DNA from: Chryseobacterium limigenitum
Lineage (GTDB): Bacteria; Bacteroidota; Bacteroidia; Flavobacteriales; Weeksellaceae
NCBI RefSeq assembly: GCF_900114875.1
Contig: NZ_FPKW01000005.1
Coordinates: forward strand, 186,001 to 250,000
Direction: 5' to 3'
DNA: 64,000 nucleotides
The notes beneath the pieces were generated by a model. The model saw only the letters and a program-made list of their open reading frames with translations. It searched no databases and was not told where the DNA came from. Every line of letters starts with the position of its first letter. The stretch's first letter is position 1. The translations under genes were made by a program, and so were the position numbers. This document shows positions 26,676 through 34,993 of this stretch, one piece after another.

Positions 26676-26707
26676 TAATTAGTTAGCACTTGTACATTTT
26701 TGTTACA
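26676..26707 (-). promoter_or_regulatory. Shared promoter/operator-like element before the GLPGLI gene
   Basis: Minus strand TGTAAC, 16 bases, TAACTAATTA, ending 14 bases before the start codon. The same two blocks with identical spacing occur at 30120-30151. The AAC-containing upstream block recalls ECF sigma -35 boxes. Confidence 0.6.
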
Positions 26708-26851
26708 CCTTTTATTTGAATTTATTTCATCAACTCATTTATACAATTGATTTAAAATAGATTATAAGCTCTATTTTAAAATTTATGATTTCATTACAAC
26801 ATTAAAATCACTAAAAATCTTACCTTTAAATTACCTAAAAAACAAAATTAT

Positions 26852-27349
26852 ATGGACACATTAGCACAATTAAAATCTGAATTAGAAACCGAGTATCAAA
26901 CGACAAAAAAGTTTATTGATCTCTTTCCTGAAGAAAAAAATGAATATGCTCCCCACGAAAAAAGCATGAAAATGATGCCTTTGGCCACTCATTTGGTGGA
27001 AGTCTTCGAATGGCCAAACACCATCTTGGCAACTTCTGAGCTGGATTTTGCAAAAGGAGCTTATCAACCCGCAAAACTTTCTACGAAAGAAGAACTTCTT
27101 GAAAAATTGGAAGACAATTTTCAGGCTGGTAAACAAGCGTTGGAAAAAGCGAAAGAAGATGATCTAAATCCGAGCTGGACTATAAAAAATGACGGTCACG
27201 AATTGGCCAGCTGGAGTAAATACGCCGCTATTCGACATGGCTTAAATCAAATTACACATCATAGAGCGCAATTGGGCGTTTATTACAGACTGAATGACAT
27301 TCCTCTTCCGGGAAGTTATGGACCTTCTGCTGATAATCCGAACTTTTAA
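26852..27349 (+). CDS. DinB family protein
   Basis: 165 residues, four-helix DinB/YfiT-like fold. Metal-ligand histidines are visible in ATHLVEVFEWP (about residue 46), IRHGLNQITHHRAQLGVYYRL (about 129-150), with the HHRAQL triad typical of the family. Members are metal-dependent transferases or hydrolases, several acting in thiol metabolism; this one's substrate is unknown. It is monocistronic, ending in a bidirectional terminator. Confidence 0.92.
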   Translation: MDTLAQLKSELETEYQTTKKFIDLFPEEKNEYAPHEKSMKMMPLATHLVEVFEWPNTILATSELDFAKGAYQPAKLSTKEELLEKLEDNFQAGKQALEKAKEDDLNPSWTIKNDGHELASWSKYAAIRHGLNQITHHRAQLGVYYRLNDIPLPGSYGPSADNPNF

Positions 27350-27385
27350 AGTTCCCGAATCAACACTAGATTTTCTTATAAAATA

Positions 27386-27414
27386 AAAAACCAACCTCAT
27401 TGAGATTGGTTTTT
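27386..27414. terminator. Bidirectional terminator between the DinB and receptor genes
   Basis: AAAAACCAA-C-CTC pairs with GAG-A-TTGGTTTTT around ATT, flanked by A-runs and T-runs. It lies between two convergent genes. Confidence 0.8.
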
Positions 27415-27419
27415 CGTTT

Positions 27420-30104
27420 TTATTTAAAGTTGAATTTTACAGTGAACATGACCTGGCTTGGTCGTAGCTGATATCTTGTGTAAGTAATATTTGTAGTATT
27501 AATATCATATGTTTCGAATACTTTTTTGTTAGCAATGTTCATCCATTTAAGCTCAAAATCAATTTTCTTTTTAGCCCAAGTAAATTGGTATGAAACATCA
27601 TAGAATCCGTTATGATATTTTTGATCGGCAGCATTTGTATTTACCTGATCCCAATTGAATCCAACTGTATGGTTTTCGATAGGATAGAAGAAAAGACCTA
27701 AATTATGGGTGAATCCTGTTCTGGTAGCATTAGAATTTAATTCTCCAACACTGGTCTGTTTTGTTTTAGAAAGACTTGCATTATAATCAATACTCATCCA
27801 GCTGAAATACGTGTTATTAAACTTAATACCAAATGATTGACCATTGTTTTTATTCGTAAAAGCATCATTATTTAAGAATGCATCAGACTTCGTTGTATTG
27901 TTGCTATAGCTAAGGGAAGCATTTGTTTTAAACTTTGGAAAATATTTTCCTACTTCTACACTATACCCATTATTTAATACATGATTGTCCTGCACTTTGT
28001 AGTTCATTATAGTATATCCAGCTCCATTAATTACCGGATTTGAAATTAAGTTTCTTTTTGCGTCAGAAAATCTATAATTAATATTGAAGAATAAATTATT
28101 CAATGGGTTTCTATATTCTATTCTTGTTCCGGCAGATTTATTATTATTCTGAGGAATTGGATTGTCTTTATCCATAGTATTGATCCCACTTGGTGATGTC
28201 ATTAGAAACCCTGAATAAGCAGTGTTTATTTCTCCAAAATTGTTATTAATATTAGCATTTACCGAAGCTTTCCAGAAAGAGGCAAAAGTATATTGAGCAA
28301 AAATACTCGGCTCAAAAGTGACTTTATTTACTTCTTTTGAAACCTTTCTTAATGGATCTTCAGCTTTAATATTATTAGAATTTACCGGAAAATTAGCATA
28401 TAGCATCCAAGAATCATTCTTATAATTTACTCCTACGCTTCCGTAAGGTGTAGCTGTTGTGTATTTTAAATCATTATTATATAATTCAGGATCAGTTCCA
28501 GCAGCTATGGTTTCAATATTCATCAAATCTGAAACTAAATCTGTACTTTTAAAATTAAATCCAACTTCCGGAGTAAACGTCCATCCTTTTGTAGAAAAAC
28601 CAATATTGGCAGAATGATTGGCTTCAAAAGTTTTAAGTCTTAAACTTTGTCTGGCAAATTCTGTATTGGCTGTAGGCTTAAATCCCGGAATATCTAAATA
28701 AGATGATGGAGAAACTTCCAAAGTCTGCCTGTCTGTTTGGTAACTTACATAAGATAAAAGATTTACCATTTTCTCCTTCCAGGGAACGATGGTGCTTAAT
28801 GAGTTCTGGAATGATGTTGTAGGAGATTCAACTGCTTCATCTGCATGCGTGAGTTTACCCGTTTTAGCATCTGTCCTGTCTACAATTCCTCTGTCTGCAT
28901 TCCAATATTGAGAGAAACTTGTGGTGTTTTTAAAGAATCCTTTTTTGGCATTCTTTGTAAATATCAATTCTCCTTTTGCTTTATCTGTATAAAAATTATT
29001 AAAAATATTTGTAATATTAGAGCTTCCTCCAAAATAATCCCTTTGGCTGTAAGCTTCTCTTTCTACCGCATTATTAGTATAATTAGCATTTGCTTTAAGT
29101 TCCCATTCTTTTTTCTTATCAATATTGGTGAGATAATTAGCTGATAAATAATGAACATTATTCATCAAATATCTTTTTACAGGAAGATTCGGAGTATCTG
29201 CATTTTCAACATTCAGCCAGTCATTTTGAGATGCGTTGATTCGCTTACCTTCAAACCTGCTTCCGAATGCCAGAATATTTCCTTCATTTTCCACCTGCTC
29301 ACCCATGTTGTTGGTTTTGTAATTAACTACCCATTGGCTTTTCTGTCCGAAAAACATTGGCGTCAATTTCACGTTCCAAAGCCACGGATCTCCAAATCCT
29401 GTTCCTACTTCACCTCTCCCCGTCATGGTAACCGAATTCTTTAGTTTAATATTGATTGCTGCTGCATCGGAAGGCACCTTGTCCTGAAGAATCTTTACAG
29501 GCTGGTGATTTTCAAGAACTTCAACTTTCTGTACTGCATCTTTTGGAAGCGAGTTGTTGATGGTTCCGTAACCGCCTTCCATTAAATCTTTTCCGTTGAC
29601 ATAGAATTTATTGATCGCATTTCCCTGATAAAGAATCGTTCCGTCTGTATTCACTTCAATTCCTGGGATTTTTCTCATTACATCGGCCAAAGTTCTGTCA
29701 CTTTTACTGTCGAATGCTTTAAGATCATAAGCGATGGTATCGCCTCTTGATGTAATCATTTTTGTTTTAAGCTGTACTTCCTTTATCTCTGTGGCTTCAG
29801 ACTGCATTTTAAAGGTTAAGGTCTGGTCACTGTTTGCAATCTGTTTTGTTAATGGCTTTTGATTAAAAGCTTTCACTTTAAGATCCACATTAGCCTCAGC
29901 TGAAGTGAAAGTCACCTTATATTCTCCCTTAGAATTGGTAATGCCGTAGGCTAAAATAGCATCTTTTCCGGGCTCTTCTACCGTTACACTTGCACTCGGG
30001 ATTGCAATGCCGTCTTCATCCGTTATTTTCCCCGAAACTGTTTTCTGGGCAAACATAAGCACCGAGAAAAAAAGCATCAGAAATAAGGAAACATTCTTTT
30101 TCAT
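27420..30104 (-). CDS. TonB-dependent-receptor-like outer membrane protein (CarboxypepD_reg + beta-barrel)
   Basis: 894 residues. Signal peptide MKKNVSLFLMLFFSVLMFAQ; a CarboxypepD_reg/transthyretin-like domain (about 20-110, VSGKITDEDGIAIPSASVTV); a plug-like domain (about 115-220, ADVMRKIPGIEVNTDGTILYQGNAINKFYVNGKDL); then a long beta-barrel ending in MFTVKFNFK with a terminal aromatic-rich strand. It is the class often annotated outer membrane beta-barrel or TonB-dependent receptor. No TonB box is obvious. It shares its upstream element with the GLPGLI gene. Substrate unknown. Confidence 0.88.
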   Translation of the reverse strand: MKKNVSLFLMLFFSVLMFAQKTVSGKITDEDGIAIPSASVTVEEPGKDAILAYGITNSKGEYKVTFTSAEANVDLKVKAFNQKPLTKQIANSDQTLTFKMQSEATEIKEVQLKTKMITSRGDTIAYDLKAFDSKSDRTLADVMRKIPGIEVNTDGTILYQGNAINKFYVNGKDLMEGGYGTINNSLPKDAVQKVEVLENHQPVKILQDKVPSDAAAINIKLKNSVTMTGRGEVGTGFGDPWLWNVKLTPMFFGQKSQWVVNYKTNNMGEQVENEGNILAFGSRFEGKRINASQNDWLNVENADTPNLPVKRYLMNNVHYLSANYLTNIDKKKEWELKANANYTNNAVEREAYSQRDYFGGSSNITNIFNNFYTDKAKGELIFTKNAKKGFFKNTTSFSQYWNADRGIVDRTDAKTGKLTHADEAVESPTTSFQNSLSTIVPWKEKMVNLLSYVSYQTDRQTLEVSPSSYLDIPGFKPTANTEFARQSLRLKTFEANHSANIGFSTKGWTFTPEVGFNFKSTDLVSDLMNIETIAAGTDPELYNNDLKYTTATPYGSVGVNYKNDSWMLYANFPVNSNNIKAEDPLRKVSKEVNKVTFEPSIFAQYTFASFWKASVNANINNNFGEINTAYSGFLMTSPSGINTMDKDNPIPQNNNKSAGTRIEYRNPLNNLFFNINYRFSDAKRNLISNPVINGAGYTIMNYKVQDNHVLNNGYSVEVGKYFPKFKTNASLSYSNNTTKSDAFLNNDAFTNKNNGQSFGIKFNNTYFSWMSIDYNASLSKTKQTSVGELNSNATRTGFTHNLGLFFYPIENHTVGFNWDQVNTNAADQKYHNGFYDVSYQFTWAKKKIDFELKWMNIANKKVFETYDINTTNITYTRYQLRPSQVMFTVKFNFK

Positions 30105-30119
30105 AATTTATTATTTGAC

Positions 30120-30151
30120 TAATTAGTTAATGGTTACCGTTTTTTGTTACA
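30120..30151 (-). promoter_or_regulatory. Shared promoter/operator-like element before the receptor gene
   Basis: Minus strand TGTAAC, 16 bases, TAACTAATTA, ending 15 bases before the ATG. It is the second copy of the element found before the GLPGLI gene. Confidence 0.6.
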
Positions 30152-30427
30152 CTTCTATAAAGATGTATTTTTATAGGAAAAGTTAAAAACAGAATATCAC
30201 TACAAACATAGTGATATTTTTTTTGAAAAAATTTTTAAATAAAAAAACTTTCAACAAAATTCTTTTATGATAATTGTATTTGAATTAATAATAATTTTTT
30301 GCGATAATTATTAATCCATAATTCTATAGATTAGTTCTTAATATTCACTTTTACCCGATTTTTCATATAAAAAAGATGTTATATATTCGTAGCGAATGAA
30401 TTTTTATTCAATCAATTTGTGTTTTTG

Positions 30428-30449
30428 CCCTGTAATTCTTTTTACAGGG
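30428..30449 (+). terminator. Orphan terminator-like hairpin
   Basis: CCCTGTAA/TTACAGGG, 8-bp stem with loop TTCTTT, followed by TATTTCTTTTT. No gene precedes it on the plus strand, so it may end a small untranslated RNA. Confidence 0.55.
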
Positions 30450-30563
30450 TATTTCTTTTTACTATCCCATGAATACAGCTTTTTTGAGCAATATTTTTTT
30501 TATTTATTCTAAGTATTAAAAAAAATGATTTGAATCATAGATTAAAAAAAACTTAAACTCAGC

Positions 30564-30590
30564 TTGATACGGTTTAATTTAATAATTTTG
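30564..30590 (+). promoter_or_regulatory. Promoter of the JmjC/cupin gene
   Basis: TTG at 30564, 16 bases, TAATTTTG at 30583-30590, which matches TAnnTTTG. The start codon is 19 bases further. Confidence 0.6.
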
Positions 30591-30609
30591 TAATATAAAA
30601 TTTATAGAA

Positions 30610-31491
30610 ATGGGAATTATTTTAAAGCCTATAGATGTTGTAGATGATATTTCTAAAGAAGATTTCTACGAAAAATATCTAAAACCAAGGAGGCCCGTTG
30701 TCATAAAAAACATGGCGAAAAAATGGCCAGCCTATCAAAAATGGACGATGGATTATGTAAAGGAAGTGGTTGGAGATGTTGAAGTACCACTTTATGACTC
30801 AAAAAAGGCCGATCCCGCAGCTCCCATTAATACTCCTACTACCAAAATGAAATTTGCAGATTATATTGACCTCATCCAAAGAGAGCCTACTGATCTTAGA
30901 ATTTTCTTTTTCGACCCTATAAAACACGCTCCCAGATTGCTTGAAGAATATATTTCTCCAAAAGAGCTGATGGGCGGTTTCTTAGATAAGTATCCCAGTA
31001 TGTTTTTCGGAGGTCAGAGTTCTGTGACTTTCCTGCATTTTGACATCGATTTAGCACATATTTTCCATACTCATTTTAACGGAAGAAAGCACGTTATGCT
31101 GTTCGAAAATAAATGGAAAGAAAGACTGTATCAACTTCCATATGCTACTTATGCACTGGAAGATTACGACATTGAACATCCTGATTTTGAGAAATTCCCG
31201 GCATTGGACGGCGTAGAAGGTATCGACTGCTATCTTGAGCACGGCGACACCTTGTTTATGCCAACAGGCTGGTGGCACTGGATGAAATATCTGGATGGCA
31301 GTTTTTCTCTTTCTCTAAGGGCTTGGGATAAATCATGGGCGGTAAAAGCGCAATCTTTATGGAATCTTACTGTTCAGCGTAAATTTGATGACATCATGAA
31401 ATCCAATTTCAAAAAGAAATACATGGACTGGAAAGAAAAAGTAGCCATCAAACGAGCTGAATTAGCTTTAAAAAGAGGCTTACCAAAATAA
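30610..31491 (+). CDS. Cupin/JmjC-domain Fe(II)/2-oxoglutarate oxygenase
   Basis: 293 residues, no signal peptide. A cupin_8/JmjC core is present: RPVVIKNMAKKWPAYQKWT in the N-terminal part, then the HFD metal motif in FLHFDIDLAHIFHTHFNGRK (about residues 138-157) and the second His in HGDTLFMPTGWWHWMKY (about 216-232). The Fe-binding H-x-D...H set therefore looks complete. Members hydroxylate protein or RNA side chains; the substrate is unknown. It has its own promoter and terminator. Confidence 0.9.
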   Translation: MGIILKPIDVVDDISKEDFYEKYLKPRRPVVIKNMAKKWPAYQKWTMDYVKEVVGDVEVPLYDSKKADPAAPINTPTTKMKFADYIDLIQREPTDLRIFFFDPIKHAPRLLEEYISPKELMGGFLDKYPSMFFGGQSSVTFLHFDIDLAHIFHTHFNGRKHVMLFENKWKERLYQLPYATYALEDYDIEHPDFEKFPALDGVEGIDCYLEHGDTLFMPTGWWHWMKYLDGSFSLSLRAWDKSWAVKAQSLWNLTVQRKFDDIMKSNFKKKYMDWKEKVAIKRAELALKRGLPK

Positions 31492-31496
31492 AAAAC

Positions 31497-31525
31497 AAAA
31501 GACGTTTCGATTTGAAACGTCTTTT
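31497..31525. terminator. Bidirectional terminator between the JmjC and M14 genes
   Basis: AAAAGACGTTTC/GAAACGTCTTTT, perfect 12-bp stem with loop GATTT, between convergent genes. Confidence 0.88.
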
Positions 31526-31534
31526 TTAGTCCCA

Positions 31535-33259
31535 TTATAAAATTCTGTAAATCGGATATTGCCTGAAAGTTTTCTCTTCGAAATAAGGTGAGTTTTTGTA
31601 AACCCAATCCAATTGAGCTTCTCCGTCATCAGCAAATTTCTTATCGGAAGCTTTTTTGGCCTCAAATTTTTGTTTTAAATCTTTATCTTTTCTCAATAAT
31701 TCTGCAGATGTATCTTCAAAAATATAAGCTGAATAATATTCTTTTTGAGCTAAAATTCCATCAAAGAAATTCCAGTTAAAGAAAGAATCCAACGCTTCGG
31801 GTTCTAGTGTTTCGATAATATATTTTACACCATCCTGATGGGTTGGAACAATGTAATCTCCTGCTGAAAAACTAAGATTTTTATGGGATTTATCAACCGT
31901 AGTTTCAAAGTGAACATAATGACCTTCGTAAGGGTTTTTTACGGTTTTAAAATCATTAATTTTATAAGATTCCACCACCATTGCACTGTCTTTCTGAAGC
32001 AACCTCATCTGAATCTGATTTCTTTTAAACTCTTCAATCACTTTGTACTGCGATTGTGGAATCACATAATATTTCGGAATCGTGATATAACCCGTCGGAA
32101 CTGCAGTTGTAAACAGTTTTATTTTCTTCGTGAAAGGTTTATTTCTGTCATAAAACAATCTCGGCTTCCCGGAAATATCGCTTGGCTTATATTTTCCTTC
32201 ATATCCTTTAAAATCCATCGTAGAATATTTCGCAGAATCTATTTTCCAACGGATTCCGTACTGCTTTCCGGATTGATACTGCTTTAAATTTTCAACTCGG
32301 AGCTGTTTTATCTTTTTATAATCTTTATCTAAATTCTCAAGGTTGACAAGCATATATTTGTATGTTGCATCCACCCTTTTGTCATAAGGTTTTAACATAT
32401 GTGTTTCTGGAACGGTTCCTAAAGAATTAAACAAGGTGGTGTAGCCCGTAGAATATCTCGGTGAATCTTCAAATGATGCAAAACCAACCTCCGGAATATC
32501 ACCATGAATATTGACGTAAGGTGTACTTTCGTAACCCAATTTCTTTAAATCTTCAAGATTTTTAGCCTGATAATTATTGTAAAAATATTCTCCCAATACA
32601 TTTCCCAAGCGTTCTTTGAAAGTAGAAATATAAGTGAAAGTGTATTGATAATCTGCTCCGTTGCTCACATGGTTATCAATAAAAACATCAGGTTTCAGCC
32701 ATTGATAAATTTCCTGAAAACTTCTGGCATTTTTAGAATCTGCTTTGATGAAATCTCTATTTAAATCATAATTTCGGGCATTTCCGCGAAAACCATATTG
32801 TTCAGGACCGTTTTGATTAGCTCTGGAAAAAGACCCTCTGTTCAGCATTCCACTCACATTGTACGCTGAAATGGCAGCAATAACAAAATTTTGAGGAGTT
32901 TTGATTTTCTTTGTCGCCAAGTCTCGCATCAACATCATCGTTGCATCAATTCCGTCCGGTTCGCCAGGATGAATTCCGTTGTTGACGAATAATACCGCTT
33001 TTCCTTTTCTTAGTTTATTTAAATCTTTTTCAGGAAAAGGGTTATAAACGGCAACGTAAATTGGTTTTCCGTTGTCATCTTCTCCTTTTTTAAGATATTG
33101 AATGTCATTAAAATTTTTAGCTAAATTTTGATAGTAGGAATTCATTTCGTCATAAGTAACGGTTTGATTTCCATCCGCTTTTTCAAAAGGAGTCTGAAAA
33201 GTATTTTGAGCTAAAAGTAATGTTGAATTTAGAAAAAATAAGAGATATTTCAGTTTCAT
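31535..33259 (-). CDS. M14 family metallocarboxypeptidase, secreted
   Basis: 574 residues. Signal peptide MKLKYLLFFLNSTLLLAQ. The catalytic domain (about 20-300) has the zinc H-x2-E motif in NNGIHPGEPDGIDA (about residue 97) and the third ligand His in VFIDNHVSNGADYQYT (about 191), with RDFIKADSKNAR (substrate Arg region) between. Beyond about residue 300 is a family-specific C-terminal region of unclear fold. It is a zinc carboxypeptidase or related amidase acting outside the cytoplasm. Confidence 0.9.
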   Translation of the reverse strand: MKLKYLLFFLNSTLLLAQNTFQTPFEKADGNQTVTYDEMNSYYQNLAKNFNDIQYLKKGEDDNGKPIYVAVYNPFPEKDLNKLRKGKAVLFVNNGIHPGEPDGIDATMMLMRDLATKKIKTPQNFVIAAISAYNVSGMLNRGSFSRANQNGPEQYGFRGNARNYDLNRDFIKADSKNARSFQEIYQWLKPDVFIDNHVSNGADYQYTFTYISTFKERLGNVLGEYFYNNYQAKNLEDLKKLGYESTPYVNIHGDIPEVGFASFEDSPRYSTGYTTLFNSLGTVPETHMLKPYDKRVDATYKYMLVNLENLDKDYKKIKQLRVENLKQYQSGKQYGIRWKIDSAKYSTMDFKGYEGKYKPSDISGKPRLFYDRNKPFTKKIKLFTTAVPTGYITIPKYYVIPQSQYKVIEEFKRNQIQMRLLQKDSAMVVESYKINDFKTVKNPYEGHYVHFETTVDKSHKNLSFSAGDYIVPTHQDGVKYIIETLEPEALDSFFNWNFFDGILAQKEYYSAYIFEDTSAELLRKDKDLKQKFEAKKASDKKFADDGEAQLDWVYKNSPYFEEKTFRQYPIYRIL

Positions 33260-33318
33260 GGAAGTGATATTTCGAGTTCCAAAATTACTTAAAGTTTGTG
33301 AAACTGATTGTTTGTTTT

Positions 33319-33392
33319 TAACGCAATGGTCGCTAAGGTTTTATTTAAATGATTGTGAATATTTTTTCGTTTGCAAAGGCGTTTCATTCAGC
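33319..33392. repeat. Dispersed repeat, copy 1 (ACGCAA...GTTTCATTCAGC)
   Basis: Begins TTAACGCAATGGTCGCTAAG and ends CGTTTGCAAAGGCGTTTCA then TTCAGC. Related copies lie at 36679-36746 and 52148-52215. Confidence 0.65.
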
Positions 33393-33415
33393 AAAAAAAT
33401 TTATACGAAAAGTTT

Positions 33416-33491
33416 GTCATTCTGACGAAGGAAGAATCTCACGCAATGATTTTAGAGATTCTTCACTACACTTTGTTCCTTTCAGAATGAC
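33416..33491. repeat. Palindromic repeat with 10-bp arms and internal inverted repeat
   Basis: GTCATTCTGA at 33416-33425 pairs with TCAGAATGAC at 33482-33491, and inner GAAGAATCTC pairs with GAGATTCTTC. It is a REP/MITE-like element of the kind scattered in Chryseobacterium. It lies just past the phosphoesterase stop. Confidence 0.75.
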
Positions 33492-33507
33492 AAAAAGCTG
33501 CTTAGTC

Positions 33508-34236
33508 TCAGTTTCGTCCTTTTTCATTTGGATACAAGGATGGAAGCGGATCGCTTTGCCAGAATTCTTTGGTATCTACATCCATGATCGATAGGGCTCC
33601 GGTGAAAGCAGCACCCGTATCGAGATTCCAGATATTGGCTTTGTGGACGGGAGTTCTCATTCCTAAATCTAAAGTTGGTGTATGTCCTATAAATATTTCA
33701 TCGTACAGAAGAAATCTTTTAGGATATAAATTGGATTTTTTCGACAACTTTTTATCCATGGCTACAGCGGTTTCCCACAAGGTTCTGTCCCAGCGGTAAT
33801 TGCTGGAATGGACTTCCCTTTCAGGCCCGTGCATAGAAGAATAACCGGCATGAATAAACAGGCGGTTTTCTTCGTCAACATAATAATTTTTCATTCTCCG
33901 GAAAAATTCTAAATGCTTGTCCAGATCTTCCAAAGAGTAATCGGCATAACTTTCAACCGTCCTTTTTCCTCCGTTAGATAGCCAAACATCCGGCGCATTA
34001 TCTAAAGAAATCCAGTCTTCAGTCCATGCATCATGATTTCCTTTGATGAAAATACATTCCTGTTTTTGGGAAAGTTCTATTAAAAACTGGATGATTTGGG
34101 AAGATTCGCTCCAACCGTCGACATAATCTCCGAGGAAAATTAATTTATCATTTTGAGTAACATCGGCTCTTTCAAAAACCTGTTGTAAAGCTTTGAATCC
34201 GCCATGAATGTCACCGATTGCTAATGTTCTTTTCAT
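33508..34236 (-). CDS. PPP-family metallophosphoesterase (Ser/Thr phosphatase or Ap4A-hydrolase-like)
   Basis: 242 residues from the ATG at 34236 (MKRTLAIGDIHGG), 8 bases after the zinc-ribbon gene's stop; a longer frame needs a GTG start inside that gene. All PPP motifs are present: GDIHGG, GDYVDGW, GNHDAW, a His in FIHAGYSS and GHTPTL. PPP enzymes of this size hydrolyse phosphoproteins or dinucleoside polyphosphates. Its place at the end of the sirtuin/ADP-ribosylglycohydrolase/KptA run suggests a nucleotide substrate; that is inference. Confidence 0.9.
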   Translation of the reverse strand: MKRTLAIGDIHGGFKALQQVFERADVTQNDKLIFLGDYVDGWSESSQIIQFLIELSQKQECIFIKGNHDAWTEDWISLDNAPDVWLSNGGKRTVESYADYSLEDLDKHLEFFRRMKNYYVDEENRLFIHAGYSSMHGPEREVHSSNYRWDRTLWETAVAMDKKLSKKSNLYPKRFLLYDEIFIGHTPTLDLGMRTPVHKANIWNLDTGAAFTGALSIMDVDTKEFWQSDPLPSLYPNEKGRN

Positions 34237-34244
34237 TTCTTTTC

Positions 34245-34454
34245 TTATTTGGTTGAGACAAGCCACTTTCCATTGTTATCACTTGGCATACCAATTTTCA
34301 TGAGAAGCAATTCCCCGCAGTTTGGGCATACCTTTTTATAATGATACACTCTATACGTTTTTCCTTCGTGAGTGATAGTCAACTTAATGTGTATATCATT
34401 TCTGGAAAACTCAAATGAATTTTTACAATTAGGACAATTATCAATATTCGTCAT
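34245..34454 (-). CDS. Small zinc-ribbon protein
   Basis: 69 residues from the ATG at 34454 (MTNIDNCPNCKNSF), which overlaps the kptA stop by 4 bases (ATGA). Two CPNC pairs (about residues 7-10 and 44-47) form a likely treble-clef or ribbon zinc site. No catalytic motif. It is translationally coupled between kptA and the phosphoesterase gene, so it probably belongs to the same process. Function unknown. Confidence 0.8.
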   Translation of the reverse strand: MTNIDNCPNCKNSFEFSRNDIHIKLTITHEGKTYRVYHYKKVCPNCGELLLMKIGMPSDNNGKWLVSTK

Positions 34455-34993
34455 CTTGAAAGATATTTTGCATCTACAAAATCCGTCAGCCAAACTTCAT
34501 TATCCGAAAGATAAAATTCGATTCCTCTTTCAAACATTTCTCCTGTTCTAATGGTTAGAATAATGGGTTTTCCGTGACGCATTCCGACTTTGGTTGCTGT
34601 TTCTTTGTCTTGACTTAAATGGACATATTGTCGACTTCTTTTTTCAATCCCTTTTTCTAAAATCGATTCGATATTACTTTGAGCCGTTCCGTGATAGAGA
34701 AATTCCGGCGGTTGTTGCGGCTTCAATGCCAAATCAATACCAATCGAATGCCCTTGATTTGCTCTGATTCTGGTTTTATCTTCATTAAAAATAAAACGTT
34801 TTTTATCATTGGTCTGCACAATTTCATCAAGCTCTTCAAAGGTAAAACCCTGAGAATCGTTTGCCGATTTTGTGATTAATTCGTCAACATTTGCCCATCC
34901 GTTTTCATCTAAATTCAAATTGATGAGTTCGGGATGATGCCTGAGAACGTAGCTCAGGAATTTGCTTGTTTTTTTCTTTTGTTGTTCGTTCAT
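34451..34993 (-). CDS. kptA: RNA 2'-phosphotransferase (Tpt1/KptA family)
   Basis: 180 residues, full family length. Motifs: SKFLSYVLRHHPELI with the RHHP signature (about 11-25), ENGWANVDELI, RANQGHSIGIDL (about 75-86), LYHGTA (about 99-104) and YVHLSQDKETA (about 116-126). The enzyme removes an RNA 2'-phosphate using NAD+, through an ADP-ribosylated intermediate. In bacteria without tRNA splicing its natural target is unclear; capping of RNA or DNA ends with ADP-ribose is one proposal. Its start overlaps the upstream stop by 4 bases. Confidence 0.95.
   Translation of the reverse strand: MNEQQKKKTSKFLSYVLRHHPELINLNLDENGWANVDELITKSANDSQGFTFEELDEIVQTNDKKRFIFNEDKTRIRANQGHSIGIDLALKPQQPPEFLYHGTAQSNIESILEKGIEKRSRQYVHLSQDKETATKVGMRHGKPIILTIRTGEMFERGIEFYLSDNEVWLTDFVDAKYLSR

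Larger units (their letters stand above)
30105..30609. other. Long AT-rich divergent region upstream of the receptor and JmjC genes
   Basis: 505 bases. It holds the receptor promoter element at 30120-30151, a plus-strand hairpin with T-tract at 30428-30449 and the JmjC gene promoter near 30564-30590. The rest is very AT-rich without ORFs. Confidence 0.65.

Noticed and set aside
34237..34266. GTG-start extension of the phosphoesterase
   Set aside because: It overlaps the zinc-ribbon gene; the ATG at 34236 begins right at the conserved KRTLAIGDIHG core.
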